The notes: a model not told the origin generated them from the letters alone. Positions 1-7,799 are shown, counted from the stretch's first letter. The stretch is 11,459 nt of DNA from Candidatus Aminicenantota bacterium (GCA_024644125.1 JAHELQ010000132.1:1-11459); one strand, 5' to 3'. Translations and numbers: made by a program.

Positions 1-2690
1 CATACTAGATAAGCGCAGAGATATATATCCTCCGCTGGTCCCCGCAAATCGGTCACAACCGCCTCTTTGACCGCCGGGTGCCGGAGTAAACGGGTTTGGA
101 TCTCCCCCATCTCGACGCGGAAACCGCGAATCTGAACCTGCCGATCCAGTCTTCCGAGGTAGTGGATATCGCCGTTTGGAAGAAGGCGCGCCTTGTCGCC
201 GGATTTATAAATGTCAAAGCCCCTGCCGAACGGATCTTCGCCGAATTTTTCTGCCGTCAGCTCCGGCTGGTTGAGATAGCCTCGACCGACTCCAGCTCCA
301 CCCACCACCAATTCGCCGGCTACACCCAGCGGCGCGAGCTTTCCGTACTGGTTCACAATATGCAGCGCCATTGTGGGAATCGGGCCACCGATGGCGCTGT
401 CGCCGGACGCGATATCCCCGGCATCGAGCTTTTTGAAGGTGGCATGTACAGTTGTTTCCGTTATTCCAAACATATTGACCAGTTGAATTCCCGGATACAA
501 TTTGTGGAAGCCGGCCAATTTTTGGGGATTGAGAGCTTCCCCTCCAAAAATCACATACCGAAGCGACAAATCCTTCTGGCGATTGGAGGCTTCATGATCG
601 GCCAACGCGTAAAACGCGGAGGGGGTCTGATTCAACACAGTGGCGCATTCCCTCTTGATAAGCCGTAGGAACAGCCCTGTGTCGCGGGAGACGGAGGAAG
701 GAATCACGATGAGTTTTCCTCCGAATAACAATGCGCCGTACATTTCCCAAACTGAAAAATCGAAGCAATAGGAATGAAACATGCTCCAGATATCGCTTGA
801 ACTAAACTCAAATTGAAACCCGCTGCAAAACAGCAACCGGGCCACATTGCGCTGTTCTATGATAACGCCTTTGGGTTTGCCGGTGGTTCCGGAAGTATAG
901 ATGATGTATACGGGATCGGTAGGGGATCCTCCCCCATCGCCGGCAATCGTTGCGTCCGCAGCGGAAATCGCCGCCCAGGTGAGTCGATGTATCCCTGCAT
1001 CCGGTGAAGGATCAAATCCGTTCGTGCCGGTTATACAAATCTTTGCCGCGCTGTCCGCCAACATATAGTTGATTCTGCCCTTGGGGAATTGGGAATCGAC
1101 CGGTAGATAACACGCGCCTGCGTAAAGAACGCCCAACATGGCGCCTACCATCTCGATAGAGCGTTCCATAAGCAAGGCGACAATAGCTCCGGCCGAGATT
1201 CCATTCTTCCGCAACGCCGCATCCGTCTGCCGCGCCATCATATCGAGATGGCCGTAAGTTACGGAGCCTGTCCCCAACGAAAGCGCAATCCGGTTTGGAT
1301 TAAAATTAACCATATCGCGGAAACGTTGCTGGATGGTTTTATCGATGAAGCCAATTTCGCCAGTGTTGTCCAACAAATACAGTAAATGTTCCCGCTCGCG
1401 CCTGTCCAGAATGTCGATGTCTTTCAGCAAAATCCCGGGCTGCGATGCCACTGTCGTAAGAATCGTTTCCAGGTACCCTGCGAACCGTTGGACAGTGTCC
1501 TGGATAAAGAGGGCCGAACTGTACTCGATTTCCAATTCGATTGCCTCCGTCCGCAAGCGCGCCGCGAAGGTGAGGTCGAATTTCGCGGTGGAACGGGGCA
1601 TGGGGATGGGAGAGATGGATAAGCCATGGGCGCGTTTTCCATCCAGACCTTCCTGGTCGAACGTCATCATTACATCGAAAATCGGATGGCGGCGGGGATC
1701 GCGATTATTCCAGATCTTCTCCACCAAACGTTCGAAGGGATAATCGCCATGTTGGGCAGCGGCCAGGATATTCTCCTTCACTTCGTCCACCAGTCGGCCG
1801 AAAGATTTATCCCCACGGGGCGAATGCCTCAAAGCGATGGTATTGACGAACATCCCCACCACCGGTTGAAACTCCTGGAACCTTCGTCCTTCGATCACGC
1901 CGCCGGTGACGATATCCTCTTCTCCGCTCAATTTTGCCAGCAGCACGTTCAGTAAGGCGGAAAACACCATATATCCTGTGGCGCCGCACCCATCCATCAG
2001 GTTCTTCAACGCCGACGCGACACCTGCATCCCACTTCACGTTCAGGCACGCGCCCAGCCAGTCACGAACGAGGGGTCGCTTCATGTCCAGCGGCAATTCC
2101 AATACCGGCAGCCCTTCGGAGAATTGATCCAGCCAGAACCGCTCCTGCTCTTTGCGAGCTCCATCTTCGTCTTTTCCCGATTGCCATTCGGCGTAATCCA
2201 CATAACGGTATTGCAACTCCGGCAGGTCCTCATCCCCATAGAGTTTCAGAAACTCATCCATCAGGATGTTCATGGAGGCGCCGTCGGAGATGATATGATG
2301 CATGTCCAGAATTATCTGATGGCGATTCTCGCTGAAAGAGGCCAATCCCACCCGCAGAAGCGGCGGACAGGCCAGATCGAATGGCCGGACGAAAGAATTT
2401 GCGACATTCATTGGGTTTCCCGGAGGGAGATCTTCCACTTCCAACGTCACAGAGGGGTAAATCCGTTGCACTGGTTGGTGGTCCACTGTTTCGAATCCGG
2501 TTCTCAAAACAGGATGCCGCTCGATCAAGCGTTCAAAGATGGAGAACACTTTTTCGCGATTCAGAGTTCCGGCGATTTCCAATACGACCGGCATATTGTA
2601 CAGGATACTGGCGGGTTCCATTTGTTGCAAGACCAAAAGCCGTTTTTGAGCGGAGGATGTGCGGTAATATTCCCTATTCTCCACAGACAT
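1..2690 (-). other. NRPS module 2: C-A(Thr), truncated by the window edge
   Basis: C2 starts near residue 1070 (TSSAQKRLLVLQQM) and has HHIISDG at 1197-1203. Having no E domain before it and this LCL-like opening, it probably joins two L-configured residues. A2 aligned by eye to GrsA PheA gives D1710, F1711, W1714, then N, I, G, M, V, H, that is D-F-W-N-I-G-M-V-H, the classical threonine code. The tenth residue (Lys of motif A10) lies beyond base 1. The A8 region (GRLDRQVQIRGFRVEMGEI) is present. Threonine activation is a strong prediction from established NRPS code rules, but a prediction all the same. Confidence 0.87.
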
Positions 2691-5600
2691 CACAGTAAAG
2701 GCGGCACTCTCGCTTCCGCTTGCGATAACCTCGGCCATGAGCGATATTGTCGGATTGGTAAACACATCCGCCACAGTCAGGCGCACGGAAAACTGTTTGA
2801 AAATGCGGGCGATCAACGTGATGGCCTTGATGGAATGTCCTCCGAAATCAAAAAAGTCTTTATGGATATCCATGTGGTCTTCGGGCACTTCAAGGACCGA
2901 AGCCCAGATCGACGCCAATCGCTTTTCCAGATGATTTCCCGGCGGCGTGAACCGCGCCTCGTCAAGAGGTTCGGGAGGAATCAAGGCTTTGCGGTCAACT
3001 TTTCCGCTGGTGGTGCGGGGGAAGTGTTTCAATTCTACAAACTGCGCGGGAACCATGTATGCCGGTAAAAGGGCTGCCAGGTAGTCGCGGATCTCGCGAT
3101 GATCTATTTTTTCTTCCGGGATGATGAAGGCTGCCAGTGATTTGTCAGAACCGGCGGTTTGATGGACAATTACTGCCGCCTCTCCGATGGCCGGATGCTT
3201 CAACAGCAGATCTTCGATTTCTCCCAATTCGATACGGAAGCCCCGGATCTTCACCTGATGATCCATGCGGCCCAGAAATTCCAATTGACCTGACTGGGGA
3301 AACGAGATCAGATCGCCTGTCCTGTAGAGTTTTGGATACAGGGACCAGGCTGAAGCCAATCCTCCGATCGTGCGTGTATCGATGTATTTCTGCTCTGTGA
3401 GTTCCGGATTGTTCTGATAACCGGCGGATAGCCCGGTGCCGGAAATCACCAATTCCCCAGGGGCGCCTTTAGGCTGAACATGACCGAATATATTCACGAT
3501 GGCCAATTCGGCGCCCGCCACCGGCATACCGATGGAGATCCTGCCCTTCCCGTTCCAGTTCCCCAGATCATACAACGTCGTGTATATTGTCGTCTCGGTG
3601 GGGCCATAGGCGTTGATCAGAGGGACATTCAGTTTCCATTTGCCAAAGGCCTGGATGGTTTCAGGAAGCACCGGCTCTCCGCCCAGAAACACCATCCTCA
3701 AAGAAGACAACATACGGATATTGGCGGGTTCCAAAAAATTGCAAAAAGCGGTGAATAAAGATGGAACAAAGTTTGCGACAGTGACGCGCCGGCGCGCGAC
3801 GGTTTCAAGAATCGAGAGCGGTTCCTTCTCCTGGCCGGAAGGTAAAATAGCCAGGCGGGAAGAACCCCACAACCAACCGAAAATCTCGCTGATGGACACA
3901 TCGAAGCTATAGGTGGTCTTGAAGAGCAGGCAATCATCCGCGGTGAATCCCACCATCCGTTGCAGACACGACAAAAGGTTCATCACCGACGGTTGGCGAA
4001 TCATAACTCCTTTGGGAACCCCGGTGGAGCCGGATGTGTATATGATATTCAAATAATCGCCTACATCGTGGGCTTCGCAATCATCACCTTCAATCGCGTT
4101 ATTTGCCAGTTTTTTGTTGTCGAGGAAAAGGCGCAGGGAGAATTCATCGATCCCTTCGATCACGTCTTCATGACCCGCCAACACATTTATGCCGCTATCG
4201 CGCAACATGTAGAGCATCCTCTTCGATGGAAGGTTCGGATCCACCGGAAGATAAACGGCTCCAGCTCCAAGAGCCCCGAAAATGGCTGCCACCAGATCGA
4301 CGGTTCTGCGGGCGACGAATCCCACGATATGGCCGGGCATCACGCCGAGATTCCGGAAAGTCCGCTTCCAGATGGTTGCTTGCAGCAAAAATCGACTGAC
4401 TGTGACAGACAGATGGCCGCGATATCGAGGTTCCACCAGGGCGATTGAATCGGGATTTTTTGAAGCCGCCGCTAACAAAGCTTCCCAAACGGAGGCGGAG
4501 AGCGGTTGATTCTCCGGTTCGCCATTCAAGTCCAACATGATGAGGCTCCGTTCTTCCTCCCGCAGCATATCAATCTCATCGACAGATAGTTCCGGCGATG
4601 ACGCTATAGATTCCAGTATGCGAATAAAATGATTTCCAAATTGCCGGATCAACGGCGGTGAATAAAAACGGTGGTTATATAAAATCGACAACTCGTACTG
4701 CTCGAGCTCCCTCACTACGACGGTCATGTCGTAGTGGGTAATTTCGTTGGCTTCCACCGAGATGATGGCGATACCTCCGGCATCCTGTCCCAACAGGCTC
4801 TGTACCGGATAATTTTCCACTACCAACAAAACCCGGAACAATTCCTCGGGACCCTGGTATTGGCTGCAAGCCTTGATATCCACCAACGGCAAACGGCCGT
4901 GGGCTTCCACTAGCTGCAATTGCTCCCCTATGCGTTTTAAGGTCGAGGCGACGGTCTCCCCAGCGGCTGGATTGATCCTGACTGGAACCGTGTGAATCAG
5001 GAGACCCACCATTCGTTCAATCCCATTGACGGGAACCGAACGGCCCGACAAAGTCGTACCGAATACCACATCCCGCCGGTTTGTATAGCGTTGCATCAAA
5101 AATCCCAGGGTTGCGCTAAATAGAGTCGCGGCAGTGAGATGGTAGCGATAGGACATGGCGTCGATTGAACTACAGAGGCTTCGGGGAAATGTGAAGACTT
5201 CCGGAGCGGCAGGTATGTCTTCGAAGGAATCGATCTCTTCCCGGTGCAGTGCGGTAACCGTATCCACGCCTTCAAGATAACCGAACCAGAATTCTTTGTC
5301 CCTGCCCACCGGGTAATCACGCAGCCATTTGACATATTCCTTGAATGGAACTCCGTTTGCAGGGGCGCGCTCGCCGGCGGCCGCTAGAGAGCGATATAAG
5401 GCGAACAACTCCTGCAACATGATGCTGTTGCTCCAGCCATCCGCAATGATGTGATGGTGGGTGACCACCATGCTATACTGGCCGCGGCCGGTTTTCACCA
5501 CAGTCACCCTGAGGGGAACATCAGTCAAATCGAATCCCAGGAGCCGGTCGTCCCGAAGAAATTTCGAGAGTTCTTCCTCGCACTCTTGTTCCGGTAGATG

Positions 5601-5888
5601 GGCGAGATCATGAGAAGACAGGGATAGGGTCCATTGTCTCAACACCGCCTGCACAGGAGAGGCCACGTTCTCCCACCGAAAAACTGTTCTCAACGATGGA
5701 TGCGCGGCGATAACCATGTTCCAGCATCGCTGGAGAACGTCTTTGTCGAGATCTCCGGTGACGCCGGCGATGAGCTGCTCGACATACTGCGTCGATCCAG
5801 GATGCTCCAGATAATGAAAGAGCAATCCCTCCTGGGTGGGAGTCAACCCAAACACGTCCTGGATATTTTTGCGGTCTAGTTTTGTCAC
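1..5888 (-). CDS. Non-ribosomal peptide synthetase, N-terminal part (C-A-T-C-A..., runs off the left edge)
   Basis: Multimodular NRPS that would assemble a peptide on carrier-protein-bound thioesters in the cytoplasm. One open frame of 1962 codons covers the region, and all motifs I located fall in that same frame. Order: condensation C1 (HHxxxDG at residues 145-151), adenylation A1 (YTSGSTG from residue 617, NAYGPTE, TTSGKVDR with catalytic Lys963), carrier T1 (FGGHS, phosphopantetheine Ser1019), condensation C2 (HHIISDG 1197-1203), adenylation A2 (YTSGTTG from residue 1664, cut after its A8 region). There is no epimerase between T1 and C2 and no loading module before C1. The start is uncertain: no ATG lies upstream of the conserved C1 motif LTPTQEGLLFH, so I chose GTG at 5888; TTG at 5897 is the alternative. 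Neither has a clear Shine-Dalgarno. The in-frame stop of the upstream ligase gene at 5916-5918 limits any extension. The family is certain; the product and the remaining modules are not visible. Confidence 0.96.
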   Translation of the reverse strand, partial: MTKLDRKNIQDVFGLTPTQEGLLFHYLEHPGSTQYVEQLIAGVTGDLDKDVLQRCWNMVIAAHPSLRTVFRWENVASPVQAVLRQWTLSLSSHDLAHLPEQECEEELSKFLRDDRLLGFDLTDVPLRVTVVKTGRGQYSMVVTHHHIIADGWSNSIMLQELFALYRSLAAAGERAPANGVPFKEYVKWLRDYPVGRDKEFWFGYLEGVDTVTALHREEIDSFEDIPAAPEVFTFPRSLCSSIDAMSYRYHLTAATLFSATLGFLMQRYTNRRDVVFGTTLSGRSVPVNGIERMVGLLIHTVPVRINPAAGETVASTLKRIGEQLQLVEAHGRLPLVDIKACSQYQGPEELFRVLLVVENYPVQSLLGQDAGGIAIISVEANEITHYDMTVVVRELEQYELSILYNHRFYSPPLIRQFGNHFIRILESIASSPELSVDEIDMLREEERSLIMLDLNGEPENQPLSASVWEALLAAASKNPDSIALVEPRYRGHLSVTVSRFLLQATIWKRTFRNLGVMPGHIVGFVARRTVDLVAAIFGALGAGAVYLPVDPNLPSKRMLYMLRDSGINVLAGHEDVIEGIDEFSLRLFLDNKKLANNAIEGDDCEAHDVGDYLNIIYTSGSTGVPKGVMIRQPSVMNLLSCLQRMVGFTADDCLLFKTTYSFDVSISEIFGWLWGSSRLAILPSGQEKEPLSILETVARRRVTVANFVPSLFTAFCNFLEPANIRMLSSLRMVFLGGEPVLPETIQAFGKWKLNVPLINAYGPTETTIYTTLYDLGNWNGKGRISIGMPVAGAELAIVNIFGHVQPKGAPGELVISGTGLSAGYQNNPELTEQKYIDTRTIGGLASAWSLYPKLYRTGDLISFPQSGQLEFLGRMDHQVKIRGFRIELGEIEDLLLKHPAIGEAAVIVHQTAGSDKSLAAFIIPEEKIDHREIRDYLAALLPAYMVPAQFVELKHFPRTTSGKVDRKALIPPEPLDEARFTPPGNHLEKRLASIWASVLEVPEDHMDIHKDFFDFGGHSIKAITLIARIFKQFSVRLTVADVFTNPTISLMAEVIASGSESAAFTVMSVENREYYRTSSAQKRLLVLQQMEPASILYNMPVVLEIAGTLNREKVFSIFERLIERHPVLRTGFETVDHQPVQRIYPSVTLEVEDLPPGNPMNVANSFVRPFDLACPPLLRVGLASFSENRHQIILDMHHIISDGASMNILMDEFLKLYGDEDLPELQYRYVDYAEWQSGKDEDGARKEQERFWLDQFSEGLPVLELPLDMKRPLVRDWLGACLNVKWDAGVASALKNLMDGCGATGYMVFSALLNVLLAKLSGEEDIVTGGVIEGRRFQEFQPVVGMFVNTIALRHSPRGDKSFGRLVDEVKENILAAAQHGDYPFERLVEKIWNNRDPRRHPIFDVMMTFDQEGLDGKRAHGLSISPIPMPRSTAKFDLTFAARLRTEAIELEIEYSSALFIQDTVQRFAGYLETILTTVASQPGILLKDIDILDRREREHLLYLLDNTGEIGFIDKTIQQRFRDMVNFNPNRIALSLGTGSVTYGHLDMMARQTDAALRKNGISAGAIVALLMERSIEMVGAMLGVLYAGACYLPVDSQFPKGRINYMLADSAAKICITGTNGFDPSPDAGIHRLTWAAISAADATIAGDGGGSPTDPVYIIYTSGTTGKPKGVIIEQRNVARLLFCSGFQFEFSSSDIWSMFHSYCFDFSVWEMYGALLFGGKLIVIPSSVSRDTGLFLRLIKRECATVLNQTPSAFYALADHEASNRQKDLSLRYVIFGGEALNPQKLAGFHKLYPGIQLVNMFGITETTVHATFKKLDAGDIASGDSAIGGPIPTMALHIVNQYGKLAPLGVAGELVVGGAGVGRGYLNQPELTAEKFGEDPFGRGFDIYKSGDKARLLPNGDIHYLGRLDRQVQIRGFRVEMGEIQTRLLRHPAVKEAVVTDLRGPAEDIYLCAYLV
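2700..5888 (-). other. NRPS module 1: C-A-T, substrate not assigned
   Basis: Approximate extent of the first module. C1 has the intact HHHIIADG catalytic loop and a late motif (SGRSVPVNGIERMVGLLIHT) typical of ordinary elongation condensation domains. A1 has a complete core from YTSGSTGVPKG through NAYGPTETT to SGKVDRK. Aligning it by eye to GrsA PheA (D663, V664, S667 and onward) gives the ten-residue code D-V-S-N-F-G-A-I-Y-K. The conserved D and K at the ends indicate an alpha-amino-acid substrate. The middle residues match no code I remember, so I do not name the amino acid. T1 follows with DFGGHSIKAI. All motifs look intact, so the module should be active. Confidence 0.88.
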
Positions 5889-5915
5889 GTTATTCAAAAT
5901 TTTAAAAAATAGAGA

Positions 5916-7322
5916 TTATTCTTCCACTTCCCAGAGCACGCTGACCCTGGCGCCTTGGTGGCAATTGACAACGCCTTTGTTATGAATTTTAGGCAATACC
6001 CTGAGCCAACCGCCGGCATATTCGTTTCCAAGAATAAAAAATCCCCAGACTGCGTCGTGCACTGCCGTACCGTTTTCACCGTATTGATAAATATATGGAA
6101 CGGATTCGTAAAACTCCTGTACCAACCAATTCTTCGCTTCTATGGCATAGGAAACATCTTGTTTCCATTGTTCCATGTCTGTATTGCGGCCGATAACAAC
6201 TTCTTTGCCGCCCAGGCCGTCTCCTGACTTGATCACCATCCGGTTTTTGTTTTCCATCATGAATTCGATCAGATCGACCTGCGTTCCGTCATAGGATGTT
6301 TTGCCCGGTGTGACCTTACGGGTCCAGGGGATGTAGCGTTCGATGGCTTCGATCTCTTCTTCGCTAAAGAGCCCCGATTCCTTGTACTCGGAGAGAAGCG
6401 CGAGATTTAACTTGTTGGAAATCAATCCTGTGACCGGTCCATTGAGAACGATGAGATTGCCTGCGGAAAGCGCTTTCGTAACTTCCGGCGGCACCGCGCC
6501 GTGGTAGAGCTCCACCATCAAGTCTACTCTCCGGTCTTTGTACATGATACAATCGTCAACCAGGTCCAGATGATTGAAGGTGCAACAAATAAATTCCCCT
6601 CTGACGCCCAGGTATTTTTCCCTCAAGATCTGCTGGAACAGATTGTTGACATAGAGCCGCAGATAATTGGATTCCCGGATCGCTTCGTCGTCGATAATCA
6701 GCGATACATTGACGACATCGATTTTGCCTTTGTATTTATGATACACAGACGCGATCGAATGTTCCATGAGCGCCGCCAGTAAATTTTTTTGTTTCAATTG
6801 CAATTGCCATTCTTTGATGAAGCCGTCGATGACAGGATGCTTCAAATAGAGAGCTTCCCACAACGGAACCTGCCAACCGCCGAGATTGGCCGAAACATTG
6901 TATTCCAGACACTTCCATCCCTGGTTTGAGAGGATGAAATCGCCACGGGCCAGAAGATAATCGAAGCTGTGTTCCAGGTATCCTTCCAACAACGAATTCA
7001 GTAGAGCCGGGGAATAATTATAAAATTCCTGCATCTTTTCGAGATTACCGTTGAAAAATCTGCCGGGTAATCGTTTCACCAGCTCGAACACTGCTTCGCC
7101 GGCGCAGGCGATTTCCCGCCTCGTTTCCTGATTGATAAATGTCGGCCACGGCTGCAATTGGAACAATACATTGTGCAAATCCATGGAATCATAGTTTTCA
7201 AGAAGGAATGAATCGGGCCTGTTATCGACATATTCAAGAAAATTCACGCTACAAGCGGAAAGATCTTTATGAGACTGGAAGGTCTTATCGTCGCACACGA
7301 TGTGTTTAAAATTTGGTTTCAT
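5916..7322 (-). CDS. Circularly permuted ATP-grasp-type ligase (glutathionylspermidine-synthase-like)
   Basis: A 468-residue soluble protein that probably forms an amide bond by ATP-dependent acyl-phosphate chemistry; the substrates are unknown. Visible motifs: ARGDF (R126, D128) and CLEYN (E140, N142) come before VIKSGDGLGGKEVVIGR (K365, glycine-rich loop 367-372, K373), then WLVQEF (Q402, E403), GGWLRVLP (R441) and VVNCHQGA (N453). The metal-binding E-x-N preceding the nucleotide-binding Lys/Gly loop is the reverse of classical ATP-grasp order. It matches circularly permuted members such as glutathionylspermidine synthetase and the CP_ATPgrasp families. The ATG at 7322 has AGGGGG six bases upstream (7329-7334). 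The gene lies 22 bp after the AraC-like gene and 27 bp before the NRPS, all co-oriented, so it probably makes a precursor for, or modifies, the NRPS product. The fold assignment rests on motif order only; similarity outside the motifs looks low. Confidence 0.75.
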   Translation of the reverse strand: MKPNFKHIVCDDKTFQSHKDLSACSVNFLEYVDNRPDSFLLENYDSMDLHNVLFQLQPWPTFINQETRREIACAGEAVFELVKRLPGRFFNGNLEKMQEFYNYSPALLNSLLEGYLEHSFDYLLARGDFILSNQGWKCLEYNVSANLGGWQVPLWEALYLKHPVIDGFIKEWQLQLKQKNLLAALMEHSIASVYHKYKGKIDVVNVSLIIDDEAIRESNYLRLYVNNLFQQILREKYLGVRGEFICCTFNHLDLVDDCIMYKDRRVDLMVELYHGAVPPEVTKALSAGNLIVLNGPVTGLISNKLNLALLSEYKESGLFSEEEIEAIERYIPWTRKVTPGKTSYDGTQVDLIEFMMENKNRMVIKSGDGLGGKEVVIGRNTDMEQWKQDVSYAIEAKNWLVQEFYESVPYIYQYGENGTAVHDAVWGFFILGNEYAGGWLRVLPKIHNKGVVNCHQGARVSVLWEVEE

Positions 7323-7344
7323 GTCCTGCCCCCTTTTATTTTCA

Positions 7345-7755
7345 TCACGCGTAAATATAACGCTGTTTCGGCGCTATGCGGACCGGAATGGTGGTCGATC
7401 CGCCTTTCGCTTTTTTTTTTTGTATTCGCAAATGCATATAGGTTTCCGGGTCCACGAGCAGTATGTTCTTGAAGGTTTCCCGGAATTGTTCCAGGTTCTG
7501 GAACCCCAATATTTCAGCAAAACGGGAACAATCAATCCCATCAGTCTCTTCTATCATTCGCAACGCCCGGTGAATTTTTTCTTGTTCGATGAAATATTCC
7601 AATTCCAGTTGCACCATGTTTTTGAACTTTTCTTTAAGTTTTGAACGGGAGATATGGAAAATTTCAGCCAGGATTTTGGTATCCAATTCCGCCAGTTCCT
7701 GGCAAGAACATCCAAGAATATAATGAATAACGGATTCAGAGAGCGCTGATTTCAT
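7345..7755 (-). CDS. Small AraC-family DNA-binding protein (HTH domain only)
   Basis: A 136-residue protein made almost entirely of an AraC/XylS-type double helix-turn-helix. The first HTH is about residues 27-46 (ILAEIFHISRSKLKEKFKN). The second is about 76-97, ending in the family signature (FAEILGF...FRETFKN...DPETY). The usual N-terminal ligand-binding or dimerisation domain is absent, so it either senses nothing by itself or works with a partner. I chose ATG 7755 because GAGGAG (7767-7772) sits 11 bases upstream. A GTG at 7767 would add four residues but overlaps that Shine-Dalgarno. As first gene of the probable operon it is a likely pathway regulator acting on the divergent region 7756-8283. 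The C-terminus follows an 11-A run and may be frameshifted (see findings). Confidence 0.82.
   Translation of the reverse strand: MKSALSESVIHYILGCSCQELAELDTKILAEIFHISRSKLKEKFKNMVQLELEYFIEQEKIHRALRMIEETDGIDCSRFAEILGFQNLEQFRETFKNILLVDPETYMHLRIQKKKAKGGSTTIPVRIAPKQRYIYA
7411..7421 (-). repeat. 11-nt homopolymer (A11 on the coding strand) inside the AraC-like gene
   Basis: Eleven consecutive T on the plus strand, read as A11 in the mRNA, encode Lys-Lys-Lys just after the second HTH. Runs of this length are prone to polymerase slippage and to sequencing error. One additional A would replace the present 24-residue tail with one that ends in a TGA overlapping the ligase ATG. Confidence 0.95.
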
Positions 7756-7759
7756 AATT

Positions 7760-7799
7760 CTACCCACTCCTCGAAAAAAGAGGCGGATAGGCTCCCGCC
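7760..7799 (-). promoter_or_regulatory. Pair of mutually exclusive hairpins over the AraC-like gene's ribosome binding site
   Basis: In the minus-strand leader, GGCGG (7799-7795) can pair with CCGCC (7786-7782) around an 8-base loop. Alternatively, CTATCC (7790-7785) and CCTC (7783-7780) can pair with GGGTAG (7765-7760) and GAGG (7772-7769) around a 7-base loop, with a small internal bulge. The second structure buries most of GAGGAG. The two share bases 7782-7786, so they cannot both form. This is the geometry of an RBS-sequestering switch. I see no known riboswitch aptamer upstream and have computed no folding energies. Confidence 0.35.
7767..7772 (-). promoter_or_regulatory. Ribosome binding site of the AraC-like gene (GAGGAG)
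   Basis: GAGGAG on the minus strand, 11 bases before ATG 7755. It decides the start, because the upstream GTG (7767-7765) overlaps it. The same bases lie within the 3' half of a predicted hairpin (7760-7790), so their accessibility may be controlled. Confidence 0.65.

Noticed and set aside
96..668. Plus-strand ORF of 190 codons
   Set aside because: Antisense shadow of the second adenylation domain, which has a full threonine code in the minus frame.
2124..3068. Plus-strand ORF of 314 codons
   Set aside because: It lies antisense to the NRPS T1-C2 region, where the minus frame carries clear motifs (FGGHS, HHIISDG). Its translation has no recognisable domain, and no Shine-Dalgarno supports it.
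3960..4448. Plus-strand ORF of 162 codons
   Set aside because: Antisense to the first adenylation domain core (YTSGSTG region); no domain and no start signal.
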